Shown here: positions 34,354-42,441 of the stretch, in pieces
Position numbering within the stretch: the stretch's first letter is position 1
Layout: each line of letters opens with the position of its first letter
Origin: Fervidicoccaceae archaeon
GTDB taxonomy: Archaea; Thermoproteota; Thermoprotei_A; Sulfolobales; Fervidicoccaceae
Length of the DNA stretch: 64,000 nucleotides
Direction of reading: 5' to 3'
Assembly: GCA_038734945.1 (NCBI GenBank)
Contig: JAVYOA010000003.1
Span: 1-64,000 of the forward strand
Position numbers and translations under genes: made by a program
The notes under the pieces: model-generated
Databases searched by the model: none
What the model saw: only the letters and a program-made list of their open reading frames with translations
Told to the model about the DNA's origin: nothing

Positions 34354-35595
34354 ATGTCCAATAGAACCTCCATATGTGTTCTGTGCAAGGGCAATAAGGG
34401 TCTCTGCGGACTTAGAGAATGCCCTCTGCTAACAAGAACAAGGAGTATGTTCAAGATATATAGCAGAATAGTTAATGACTTGGACATAAGCGGTATGACG
34501 CCTCCCAGTGCAGTTGTTGGGGAAAAAGGCTATCCAGAGGTTCCACTTTTATTCAATATTGCAGAAGCTGTGGAGAAGGAGAAAGCCTCCATCTATGATG
34601 ATCCTAAAGCATGGCACGGAAAACTTGGCCTAAAGGAAATAGTTGAGCTGAGGACTTCAATGATCAGCGGTCTATTGAGAGTCCCAGTATTTGACCCATG
34701 GAGGCTGTATGAAAAAGAAATCTCTCTTGCACTCGTCAGCACTACACCAGTTGATAGCGAAGCTTTCTTGAAGAAGCCTCCCAGGCTAGATCTCTCTTTT
34801 GACAGCGTTCTGAGACCAGTGGGTCTCATATCCCCCCTGCAGAGGCTCATAATTGAGGGGTCTCCTAAAATTCACAGAAGCCTGGAGAAAATGATTTGGG
34901 ATGATGTCCTGGCAAGGAATGCAGTCATAGAGCTCTATATTAGCGGAATAGATGTATATGTGCTCGAGAGGGCACTGAGCCTAGGTTTGCTCGGTATGAA
35001 GAAAGGAAGAAAGCTTGTCCCAACTAGATGGGCAATAACTGCTATAGATGACATAATAAGCGACTTTTTGAGGGATAAAGTTCAACAGTTTGAGGAGCTA
35101 AGTCAACCTGAAGTATACTATGGAGAATATCTCTACAATAAGTTTACTATTGTTCTCCTTCCGGGCACTTATGAGGGCATTTGGATAGAAGTGTGGCATC
35201 CTCGTAGCATATGGGCAATGGGCTCAAGAGCTCCGGAGATAGCAATAGTTAGAGAGGGGGTAAAGGGAAAGCCAAGACCTCCCGATGGTGGCTTCTCTGC
35301 AGCAAGATTGGCTGTTCTGGAGCACCTATTCAATGAGAGGAGAAACGCAAAATTCATAATATTAAGGGAGGTTATGCCTCAATACAGCGTTCCTCTGGGG
35401 AACTGGCACATAAGAGAGACTGTTAGGTCTGCTCTCCGCTCGCCTCCCTTGAAAGTCAATAGCATTGACGAGATTTTCGATCTGCTGGAGATGAGAGCTA
35501 GTTCGAGGGAGGCTATAGAGCTATTCAGAGATGCTTTAAATAGGATTATTAGCCAGAAGAGTATTCTTCAGTACCTAAACTGGGGAAAAGAATAG
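34354..35595 (+). CDS. nreA: DNA repair protein NreA
   Basis: A 413-residue archaeal protein linked to repair of alkylated or crosslinked DNA. The N-terminal zinc motif reads CVLCKGNKGLCGLRECPLL. Conserved blocks are GMTPPSAVVGEKGYPEVPLLFN, DDPKAWHGKLGLKEIVELRT and RNAVIELYISGIDVYVLE, and a C-terminal part has PQYSVPLGNWHIRETVRSAL. The end, QKSILQYLNWGKE, resembles the PCNA-interacting peptide known for NreA. Cytosolic. It starts about 100 bases after aRF1 and is followed 15 bases later by a membrane protease-like gene. Confidence 0.92.
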   Translation: MSNRTSICVLCKGNKGLCGLRECPLLTRTRSMFKIYSRIVNDLDISGMTPPSAVVGEKGYPEVPLLFNIAEAVEKEKASIYDDPKAWHGKLGLKEIVELRTSMISGLLRVPVFDPWRLYEKEISLALVSTTPVDSEAFLKKPPRLDLSFDSVLRPVGLISPLQRLIIEGSPKIHRSLEKMIWDDVLARNAVIELYISGIDVYVLERALSLGLLGMKKGRKLVPTRWAITAIDDIISDFLRDKVQQFEELSQPEVYYGEYLYNKFTIVLLPGTYEGIWIEVWHPRSIWAMGSRAPEIAIVREGVKGKPRPPDGGFSAARLAVLEHLFNERRNAKFIILREVMPQYSVPLGNWHIRETVRSALRSPPLKVNSIDEIFDLLEMRASSREAIELFRDALNRIISQKSILQYLNWGKE

Positions 35596-35610
35596 ATAGC
35601 GTGAAGGAAA

Positions 35611-36162
35611 ATGTTTGCAGGAATCATATATAGACTGAATGAGAAGGAAGGATATTCCTTGGCAGTTGGTGCTGCCGCCGTTGTTTTGGCGCTTGTTGGT
35701 AAATTCTCTTATCTTGGAATAATTTCTGTCCTTATAGGATTCTTTATGCACGAGATGGCACACAGGTTCTTTGCTAGAAGAGCTATGTGCAGCAGCAGGT
35801 TTGTTCTTGATCCTTTGGGTTTAGCTATAACACTGATATCATCTATCCTTCCCCTTGCATTTCTTGCGCCAGGATATGTTGGAATTTATTGCTATGGGAA
35901 TGTTCTGAGAAGAGGGGATATGCTAAAAATAAGCTCTGGAGGTATAGCAACTAACTTAGCTCTTTCTATTATTGGAGCGATTCTCTATCCTATTTCTCCT
36001 GCCTTTTTCTCGACATTCTCAGTGATAAATGCTTGGTTTGCTCTATTCAATTTGATACCGTTCGGTCCATTTGATGGTGCCAAGATCTTCAAGATAAGTA
36101 AGCTGATCTGGATTATTATGTTTATTTTGTCTCTTTCCCTCTACCTATACTGGATAATCTGA
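35611..36162 (+). CDS. Site-2-protease-like M50 membrane peptidase
   Basis: A 183-residue integral membrane protein with four to five hydrophobic segments. The zinc motif HEMAHR (HExxH) lies in segment two (IGFFMHEMAHRFFARRA), and NLIPFGPFDGAKI near residue 150 is the NPxPxGPLDG-type second motif. Both are hallmarks of intramembrane metalloproteases that cleave membrane-anchored regulators. It lacks PDZ and cytoplasmic domains, so it is a minimal form. ATG 35611 follows nreA by 15 bases with GAAGGAAA between, so they are probably co-transcribed. Substrate unknown. Confidence 0.85.
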   Translation: MFAGIIYRLNEKEGYSLAVGAAAVVLALVGKFSYLGIISVLIGFFMHEMAHRFFARRAMCSSRFVLDPLGLAITLISSILPLAFLAPGYVGIYCYGNVLRRGDMLKISSGGIATNLALSIIGAILYPISPAFFSTFSVINAWFALFNLIPFGPFDGAKIFKISKLIWIIMFILSLSLYLYWII

Positions 36163-36259
36163 TATTCCTCTGATCATAAATTGGTGAGGATTCCAGCTGT
36201 AGGGCTCTGACATACAAGCGGCTAATCTATATAAGAGGAGAAAGAAAAAGAGAAAAGCG

Positions 36260-36598
36260 GTGCACAATTTGACTGAGAAGGTCAGAAAGATAGCTGTTTT
36301 TGAGGGAAAAGCCAGAATTGGAGAGATCATGGGAGGGCTGACAAATATACAGCTGAGACCTGAAGACTTCTCCAGTCCTGTCGCTCTCCAGATGGCCTTT
36401 TCAAGAATATATGAAGGTGTGATAAAGGCTCTAGAGGAGGGGCCCAAGAAGAGGTTTGTAGCAGAGGTTAAAATGACTGATTCTCTTGGTAATCAGATTG
36501 TCATGGGCATTGATCTTGGAGAGGCTCCACCTCCATTTAGCAAAAGCGAAGTGAAAGCAAGAATTACAGTTGAACTCTTTGAGGAAGAGGAGGAATAG
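36260..36598 (+). CDS. Hypothetical protein, 112 aa
   Basis: Not recognised. A small alpha/beta protein: EKVRKIAVFEGKARIGEIMGGL, then ALQMAFSRIYEGVIKALEEG, RFVAEVKMTDSLGNQIVMGIDLGE and a C-terminal acidic tail EEEEE. A TATA box (CTATATAAG, 36228-36236) is 28-29 bases before GTG 36260, suggesting a leaderless transcript; TTG 36269 with GGTG upstream is the alternative start. It opens a three-gene unit that runs to 37329. Confidence 0.65.
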   Translation: MHNLTEKVRKIAVFEGKARIGEIMGGLTNIQLRPEDFSSPVALQMAFSRIYEGVIKALEEGPKKRFVAEVKMTDSLGNQIVMGIDLGEAPPPFSKSEVKARITVELFEEEEE

Positions 36599-36643
36599 CA
36601 CCACAGTATCTTTGATAAGGATATCACATTAGCTGGACTGCGG

Positions 36644-37030
36644 GTGGGCAGAACGAGACTTCCAAAAAGCTACATTCTATATGATAAAGCATTGGAAGAA
36701 TATGGAGCACTCATTGAGAGAGTGAAGAAAGAGGGAAAAACCCATTTTAGCGAGATCATCGTAACTTGTGAGCCTGTTTCAGTAGTCGGCACAATTTTCA
36801 TTAAGAACTCTCAAGTTATCTCTCACGTTGAACTTGTGGCGGGATCCAACTCTATACTACTGCCTCCACCTCCCCTGGCTGAAAGCTACGTAGTTTTGGA
36901 AGCTGATGGTTGGGGAGAGGCTATAAAAATTGATATTCAAAATGTGAGGGATCCTTCTTCGAGGATTCTCGATGTCCTCTCCGCACTGGAGTCTGGTGCT
37001 TTCAGCTGCAAGGAAAAGGGGAGAGAATAA
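36644..37030 (+). CDS. Hypothetical protein, 128 aa
   Basis: Not recognised. A soluble protein with a strand-rich centre: FSEIIVTCEPVSVVGTIFIKNSQVISHVELVAGSNSILLPPPP, then SYVVLEADGWGEAIKIDIQN. This pattern suggests a beta-sandwich or small barrel. GTG 36644 is the first reasonable start; no strong Shine-Dalgarno is seen. It is the middle gene of the unit and its TAA stop overlaps the next ATG by one base (TAATG). Confidence 0.65.
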   Translation: MGRTRLPKSYILYDKALEEYGALIERVKKEGKTHFSEIIVTCEPVSVVGTIFIKNSQVISHVELVAGSNSILLPPPPLAESYVVLEADGWGEAIKIDIQNVRDPSSRILDVLSALESGAFSCKEKGRE

Positions 37031-37329
37031 TGAGATGGCCAAAAAAGAGAGAGCTCTTGGCCTTCTATTTTCTCTCGAAGGAAATGCAAGAGAAGGAGGT
37101 TTCTGCCTTTGAAATTGCAAGTGCTCTCAAAACGGAGCTCTGCTTATCCATGGCAACTTCGAGGAGAATAGTGAAGAGGCTGCTATCTCTTGGAATGCTT
37201 GAAAGAGGCTCTGAAGGAAGGCTGAAAGTGAGGAAGATGGAAGATTACTTTGAAAAAGCTTACAGCAAATATAAGGAAGATAGGTGCAGAAGAAAGAAGC
37301 GTATGGGTAAGATAGAGAGAGGGAAGTGA
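37030..37329 (+). CDS. Small winged-helix-like protein, 99 aa
   Basis: A basic protein whose centre reads ASALKTELCLSMATSRRIVKRLLSLGMLERGSEGRLKV, a good winged helix-turn-helix with a recognition helix around SMATSRRIVKRLL. The C-terminal 30 residues are very basic (DRCRRKKRMGKIERGK) and could bind nucleic acid. It is translationally coupled to the preceding gene. It may be a local regulator or a ribonucleoprotein; the target is unknown. Confidence 0.65.
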   Translation: MRWPKKRELLAFYFLSKEMQEKEVSAFEIASALKTELCLSMATSRRIVKRLLSLGMLERGSEGRLKVRKMEDYFEKAYSKYKEDRCRRKKRMGKIERGK

Positions 37330-37407
37330 ACTTATCTTCTTCACATTAAAAATAAAATTTTAGAGTAAAAACCATTATATTGTTTTCAAAATATTTTGAA
37401 TTGAATT

Positions 37408-38691
37408 ATGGTGATGAGATTGACATTTGATGTGGACAGAGTCAGAGAGGATTTTCCTATATTAAACAGAAAAATAAATGGACGACAGCTGATATACTTT
37501 GACAATGCAGCTACAACCCAGAGGCCAAAGCAGGTAGTAGAGGCTATAGCAAGATTCTACCTTCATAGCAATGCTAATGTCCATAGGGGAATGCATGCTC
37601 TTTCTCAGGAAGCTAGCCAGATGTTCGAGGAAGCTCATGAGACTGTTGCTAAATTTATCAATGCAGATTCATGGCAAGAAATAGTTTTGACATTGAACAC
37701 GACAGATTCCATAAACTTGGTTGCTTGGGGATGGGGGCTGAAAAATCTATCTCCAGGCGATGAAATATTGCTAACAGTTATGGATCATCACAGCAATATG
37801 CTGCCCTGGAGAATTGTTGCTAGCAAACTTGGTGCAGTTGTGAAGTATGTTGATATAGATGATGAGGGAAGAATTAACTATGATGACCTCGAAGAGAAGC
37901 TCAATGAGAGGACTAAGATAGTTGCCTTCCCTATGGCGAGCAATGTTGTGGGAACAATTAATGATATTAGAAGAATATCGAGGCTTGCTCACTCAGTTGG
38001 AGCGATAGTTGTTGGAGATGGTGCCCAATATGTTCCACATGTACCAACAGATGTTAGGAGCCTAGAGCTTGACTTCATGGCATTCAGTGGGCATAAAATG
38101 CTAGGCCCCATGGGAGTAGGAATTCTATGGGGAAGGAGAGATGTGCTTGAGGAACTCATGCCATTCAGGGTTGGAGGAGAGACTATTGAGGATGTGACTC
38201 TGGAGAGCATCAAGTGGCAACCCCTTCCCTGGAGGCTAGAAGCTGGAACTCCGAATGTTGCAGGGATGATAGGACTGGCTGAGGCAGTGAAGTATTTGAG
38301 TAGAATTGGAATGGAGAATGTGAGAAAACATGACATTGAGCTAACCGACAGGGCTCTTAGATTATTGATGGAGCTTGGAGAGGAAGTCTCAATTCTTGGT
38401 CCAAAGAGAGCGGAAGAGAGAACGGGATTAATAGCATTCAATATAAAGGGACTGCATTATCACACTGTTGCAAAGGCTCTGGATATCTTTGGAATCGCTG
38501 TTAGGAGTGGAGGACATTGTGCCCATCCGCTCCATTATAGGCTCGGAACGAGGGGAAGCGTAAGGGCAAGTTTCTACATATACAATACAGTTCAGGAGGT
38601 CAATGCCTTCTATGAAGCTCTGAAAGCCATATTATCGCTGAGAGAGAGGCTTTCTTCTGAGCCTGTAGAAGAGGTTTGCACGGGCACTTGA
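37408..38691 (+). CDS. sufS: Cysteine desulfurase, SufS type
   Basis: Releases sulfur from cysteine for Fe-S clusters and thio-modifications; 427 residues, cytosolic PLP enzyme. YFDNAATTQRPK is at 30-41, SNANVHRGMHALSQEAS near 54, and DHHSNMLPW near 126. VVGDGAQYVPH precedes FSGHKMLGP with the PLP lysine K230. RSGGHCAHPL carries catalytic Cys371 in the SufS-type short loop. No sufBCD genes are adjacent. ATG 37408 may be leaderless; TTG 37420 with GGTGATG before it is the alternative. The end is convergent with the DHH gene. Confidence 0.94.
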   Translation: MVMRLTFDVDRVREDFPILNRKINGRQLIYFDNAATTQRPKQVVEAIARFYLHSNANVHRGMHALSQEASQMFEEAHETVAKFINADSWQEIVLTLNTTDSINLVAWGWGLKNLSPGDEILLTVMDHHSNMLPWRIVASKLGAVVKYVDIDDEGRINYDDLEEKLNERTKIVAFPMASNVVGTINDIRRISRLAHSVGAIVVGDGAQYVPHVPTDVRSLELDFMAFSGHKMLGPMGVGILWGRRDVLEELMPFRVGGETIEDVTLESIKWQPLPWRLEAGTPNVAGMIGLAEAVKYLSRIGMENVRKHDIELTDRALRLLMELGEEVSILGPKRAEERTGLIAFNIKGLHYHTVAKALDIFGIAVRSGGHCAHPLHYRLGTRGSVRASFYIYNTVQEVNAFYEALKAILSLRERLSSEPVEEVCTGT

Positions 38692-38698
38692 GGCAGCA

Positions 38699-39664
38699 CT
38701 ACTGCACAGAAACGCACCCAACTCTCTCGACAGCATTTCTTACTATTCTCGCAACTAAGCTGATTCCAACTTTGCTTGGCATAAGCTTCATCGCGAACTT
38801 TGCATATGTTGGTATTGGGGATCCACTTGCTTTTGGATGTCCGCCCCCTCCCAGCTCATATGCTATGTTTCTAACATTGCATCTGTTCGATCTGAACTCG
38901 AGCTTCCCCCTCTCATTAACGATTACTGCTATATCTGCATTGAATCGGGCCAGCATGAATTGTCCAAGCAAGCTAGAACTAATTTCGGGCTCTTTCTTAA
39001 TACCAATAGCAATTTTCAACTTCCCGCTCTCTAAGAGAAACACTTTTTCAATAAAGCTCTTTATATTCCTGAGCTCTAGCTCATGAATCTCTATTGCTCT
39101 AGGTATTGCCAATTTCATCAAGCTATCTATGCTTTCAGAAGATAGGAATGCTCTGTGCACCTTTGTCAGCCAAGATGGATCTCTACTGAAGCCGACATAT
39201 CTGACTAAAAAGGGAGAAAGTGGTTCATCGAACCTCCATTGATCTGCTGAGCATGTAATCTTAGCAAGATCAGCTATATAGGAATCTCCTTTGGCTTCTT
39301 CAGCTGCTATGCCAGTAGCGCATAGATCCTCATTCAATTTCAGCTCAATATTGGAATGCAACGCCGCATTCTTCCATTCATCTCTCCAAACATGATGATC
39401 AATCCATACCACTCTTTTTCCTCTTTTTCTAGCAGAAGACAAAATTTCCAGAGCATCCTCGAAAATTGCGGGATTTGGGCCGAGATCTGTTATAGCTATT
39501 AGTTCGACTTCCTGCATCCTCCTGCGAAATGATCTGAGAGTTAAGTGAAGAGAGTCAGGTTCAGTAAAAGCAACAGTATAATCATTTACATTCCATGCTC
39601 TCAGAAGGACTGCTGACGAAGCTACCCCATCAAGGTCCGTATGAGTGATTGAAAGCACAGTCAA
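38699..39664 (-). CDS. DHH/DHHA1 family phosphoesterase
   Basis: A 321-residue metal-dependent phosphoesterase of the DHH superfamily. HTDLDGVASSAVLLRAW at the N-terminus is motif I, ITDLGPN motif II, and VWIDHHVW the DHH motif III. The C-terminal DHHA1 substrate domain ends with YELGGGGHPKASGSPIP. The family contains nanoRNases, RecJ-like nucleases and cyclic-dinucleotide phosphodiesterases; this one is of the short, single DHH plus DHHA1 type. No neighbour decides the substrate. Convergent with sufS with seven bases between. Confidence 0.9.
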   Translation of the reverse strand: MTVLSITHTDLDGVASSAVLLRAWNVNDYTVAFTEPDSLHLTLRSFRRRMQEVELIAITDLGPNPAIFEDALEILSSARKRGKRVVWIDHHVWRDEWKNAALHSNIELKLNEDLCATGIAAEEAKGDSYIADLAKITCSADQWRFDEPLSPFLVRYVGFSRDPSWLTKVHRAFLSSESIDSLMKLAIPRAIEIHELELRNIKSFIEKVFLLESGKLKIAIGIKKEPEISSSLLGQFMLARFNADIAVIVNERGKLEFRSNRCNVRNIAYELGGGGHPKASGSPIPTYAKFAMKLMPSKVGISLVARIVRNAVERVGCVSVQ

Positions 39665-39753
39665 ATCCCACGTCGCCTCAATCTATACAAGTTTAGAAAT
39701 TTTCCATTTTAAAATAGATGCTTTTTCGAGTTGATTGGCTTCTGAGCATGGAT

Positions 39754-40740
39754 TTATGAGATAGAGCTTTCTCCTTTAAATAGAACAAGAGACGAAGAAT
39801 GCACTGCTACGTATGCTTTTTCACCCTCTTTCCACTCCTCATCAGCTCTTACCCTGACGAGAACTTTCAATCCACCATCGAGTTCGAGCTCCACTAGCTT
39901 GTAGGAGCCAAGGTACTGAATCCTCTTGATTGTTCCTTTCAGCTGTCCTTCTGTTCTGCTTAGCTGAGCATCCTCAGGTCTAAAGCCAACAGAGTCTGCA
40001 CCGTCTATGCCTAACAGATTTGCTGGAAGAAGGTTGCTATGACCGATAAAATTGAAGACAAACAAGTTCTTGGGCTTCCTGTATATCTCAAAGGGAGATC
40101 CGCTCTGAACAATTTTCCCATAGTTAAGCAGCATTATTCTATCGGCAAGCGCCATAGCCTCTTCCTGGTCATGTGTGACATGTATTACTGTCATCTCGAG
40201 CTCCTTTTGAAGTTCTTTTAGGAAGCCTCTAACCTCAATTCTAACTCTCGCATCAAGGTTGCTCAGAGGCTCGTCCAATAGCAATATCCGTGGCTCCTTT
40301 ACGAGAGCTCTTGCTATGGCTACTCTCTGTTGCTGTCCTCCGGAGAGCTGTGATGGGTATTTCTCGAGCTCGCTGGCTATTCCAAGTATCTGAGCTACTT
40401 GCCTTATTCTTTTATCTATATCTGCTTTACTAAGCTTCTTTATTCTGAGAGGCACAGCAATGTTTTCATACGCTGTTAGATGGGGATAAAGTGCATAGTT
40501 CTGAAAGACAAGTCCTATGTTTCTCATATATGGAGGAAGATATGTTATATCCTCCTCATCGAGAAGAACTTTACCAGCATCAGGATACTCAAGGCCAGCT
40601 ATAATTCTAAGAGTTGTCGTCTTTCCTGAACCGCTTGGTCCCAGCACTACATTGTAGCTCTTGTCGGCAAATACGTAGTCCTCTATCATGAGCTCGAACT
40701 TACCATACTTCTTCCTAATTCCTTTCAATCCAAGGGCCAT
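39754..40740 (-). CDS. Sugar-type ABC transporter ATPase (MalK/UgpC-like)
   Basis: About 328 residues, ATPase of a CUT1-type importer. Walker A GPSGSGKTT is near residue 36, LSGGQQQRVAIARAL is the signature, and ILLLDEPLSNLDARVR is Walker B, followed by IHVTHDQEEAMALADR. The C-terminal 110 residues form the TOBE/MalK regulatory domain with SVGFRPEDAQL. ATG 40740 is chosen because GGAGGTG is seven bases upstream; a longer start at 40791 lies in the permease gene. Third gene of the operon 43938-39754. Confidence 0.9.
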   Translation of the reverse strand: MALGLKGIRKKYGKFELMIEDYVFADKSYNVVLGPSGSGKTTTLRIIAGLEYPDAGKVLLDEEDITYLPPYMRNIGLVFQNYALYPHLTAYENIAVPLRIKKLSKADIDKRIRQVAQILGIASELEKYPSQLSGGQQQRVAIARALVKEPRILLLDEPLSNLDARVRIEVRGFLKELQKELEMTVIHVTHDQEEAMALADRIMLLNYGKIVQSGSPFEIYRKPKNLFVFNFIGHSNLLPANLLGIDGADSVGFRPEDAQLSRTEGQLKGTIKRIQYLGSYKLVELELDGGLKVLVRVRADEEWKEGEKAYVAVHSSSLVLFKGESSIS

Positions 40741-40744
40741 ATAT

Positions 40745-42430
40745 TCAGACACCTCCTGAACCCCAGATCTTCTGCAGATTGTTCCTTCCAAAATAAAGTA
40801 GGAAAAGCGGAGGTATCGAGCTTATCACTCCCGCTGCTGCAACACCGCCATAGCTCATTGATACTGGACTCATGAGAAGCCCAATGAAGATAGAGAACGT
40901 TTGGGCTCCAGATAAGGATAGGGGATGGGAAAGATCAAGAGGAGAGTAGGTAAATGCTAGGGGGAATATCAGGGCTCCCCATGAATAAAGAAAAGCATAG
41001 ATAGCGGCAACGCTCAATCCGCTTCTACTCAATGGAAGGACCATTCTAGCAAAAGTCCTCAGGGGATTAAGACCGTCAACCTGGGCAGCCTCCTCAAGTT
41101 GCTTTGGAAACTTGAGATAATAGTTGTAGAGAATCCATGTGGTTACAGGAATTGTCATTATAGGATATGTTAGGATAAGAGCCCACCATGTGTTTATGAT
41201 TCCTAAATACTTCAGTATTGAGAACAGAGGAATTATGTAAATTAGTGTTGGAGTGGCATTCAGATAAAGAATGTAAATGAGCAGATTTCTTCCCCCTGCT
41301 TTGTGCAGGGCCATAGAATATGCCAATGGAGCAGAAAATCCTAGTGTTATAATTGTATTTATTGATGATACTGCTAAGGTCGTTATAATATATGGAAGGC
41401 CTTCGGTGAACATCAGCCTGAAGTTCGACATTGATAGAGTTTTTGGAAAAATCGTTGGAGGAATGCTGATCAGTTCAATGGGAGTCTTCAGAGAGACAAC
41501 AATTACCCAATACATTGGCACTAGAAAGAAAATTAGGTAGAGAGCCATTACTATCTTGTGAACCCAAAGCGGTAGGTCAAAAGATGGAAGGAAAGATGGA
41601 GCGGGGAACTTGACAAATTTTCTCGAACCAAGTGCCTTTATGTATAGCACAGCCAGCGCAGTTGAGAGTATGCTCATTAATACAATGATAGCAGCTGCAT
41701 ATCCTGGAACGCCAGAGTAGAACTGATCGAAAGCATAGTAAGCTAAGTTATCAAGAATGCGGGGACCTGCCTGAGAGGTTCCTATATAAATGGGATCGAA
41801 TGTGAAGAGGCCTGTTATTGTCATCAAGACGAATGCTGCTATTATCTGTGGCACAATGAGGGGCAAGTCAATCATAAATAGCTTTTTGGCTCCGCTTACT
41901 CCATCAACGCTAGCAGCTGCTTCTATTTCCTTTGGAATTGATGCGAGGCCTGAGTAAATAATGAGAGTTGCCATTGGGAGGCTTCTCCAGACGTTTACTA
42001 GAACAACTGTCCAGATGGACGAAGCCAGGTTCTCCTTTGTAAAATAGTATGCAAGTCCAAAAAAAGGATTTATCATTAGATACCACATGCTCGCAGCAGT
42101 TACCGGGGGTATGAAGGCAGGCAGCATTATGAGGAAGAGCCATTTGTTCCCTACTCTTTTAAGAGCGACAGCAAGTGGAATAGCTAGAAGAACGTCCAGA
42201 ACAGGAGTGCTTATCATGTACAATATGGTGTTGAACGTTATTCTAGTAAGATATGGATCTTTCTGGAACCACAAATAATTATCAAGTCCAGAGTAGTGAA
42301 GGTTCCCAAGAACGTCCTGAGTATATAAGCTTAAAATGAAATTGCTAACTATGGGATAGATTGTAAATATAAGAAGATAGGCTATGGCAGGTATAGAGAG
42401 TAAAAAAATGTATTTGTTTATCCTTCTCAT
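40745..42430 (-). CDS. Fused two-domain ABC sugar permease (MalF-MalG fusion)
   Basis: About 561 residues with 12 or so membrane segments arranged as two complete permease units. Unit one (residues 1-275) carries the EAA loop EIEAAASVDGVSGAKKLFMIDLPL. Unit two (about 290-561) carries QLEEAAQVDGLNPLRTFARMVLPL. In most CUT1 importers these are separate MalF- and MalG-like proteins, so the single polypeptide is unusual. Start ATG 42430 follows GAGGGGC; a longer form would overlap the binding-protein gene. The ATPase gene begins four bases past its stop. Confidence 0.88.
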   Translation of the reverse strand: MRRINKYIFLLSIPAIAYLLIFTIYPIVSNFILSLYTQDVLGNLHYSGLDNYLWFQKDPYLTRITFNTILYMISTPVLDVLLAIPLAVALKRVGNKWLFLIMLPAFIPPVTAASMWYLMINPFFGLAYYFTKENLASSIWTVVLVNVWRSLPMATLIIYSGLASIPKEIEAAASVDGVSGAKKLFMIDLPLIVPQIIAAFVLMTITGLFTFDPIYIGTSQAGPRILDNLAYYAFDQFYSGVPGYAAAIIVLMSILSTALAVLYIKALGSRKFVKFPAPSFLPSFDLPLWVHKIVMALYLIFFLVPMYWVIVVSLKTPIELISIPPTIFPKTLSMSNFRLMFTEGLPYIITTLAVSSINTIITLGFSAPLAYSMALHKAGGRNLLIYILYLNATPTLIYIIPLFSILKYLGIINTWWALILTYPIMTIPVTTWILYNYYLKFPKQLEEAAQVDGLNPLRTFARMVLPLSRSGLSVAAIYAFLYSWGALIFPLAFTYSPLDLSHPLSLSGAQTFSIFIGLLMSPVSMSYGGVAAAGVISSIPPLFLLYFGRNNLQKIWGSGGV

Positions 42431-42441
42431 ATTAAAGCCCC

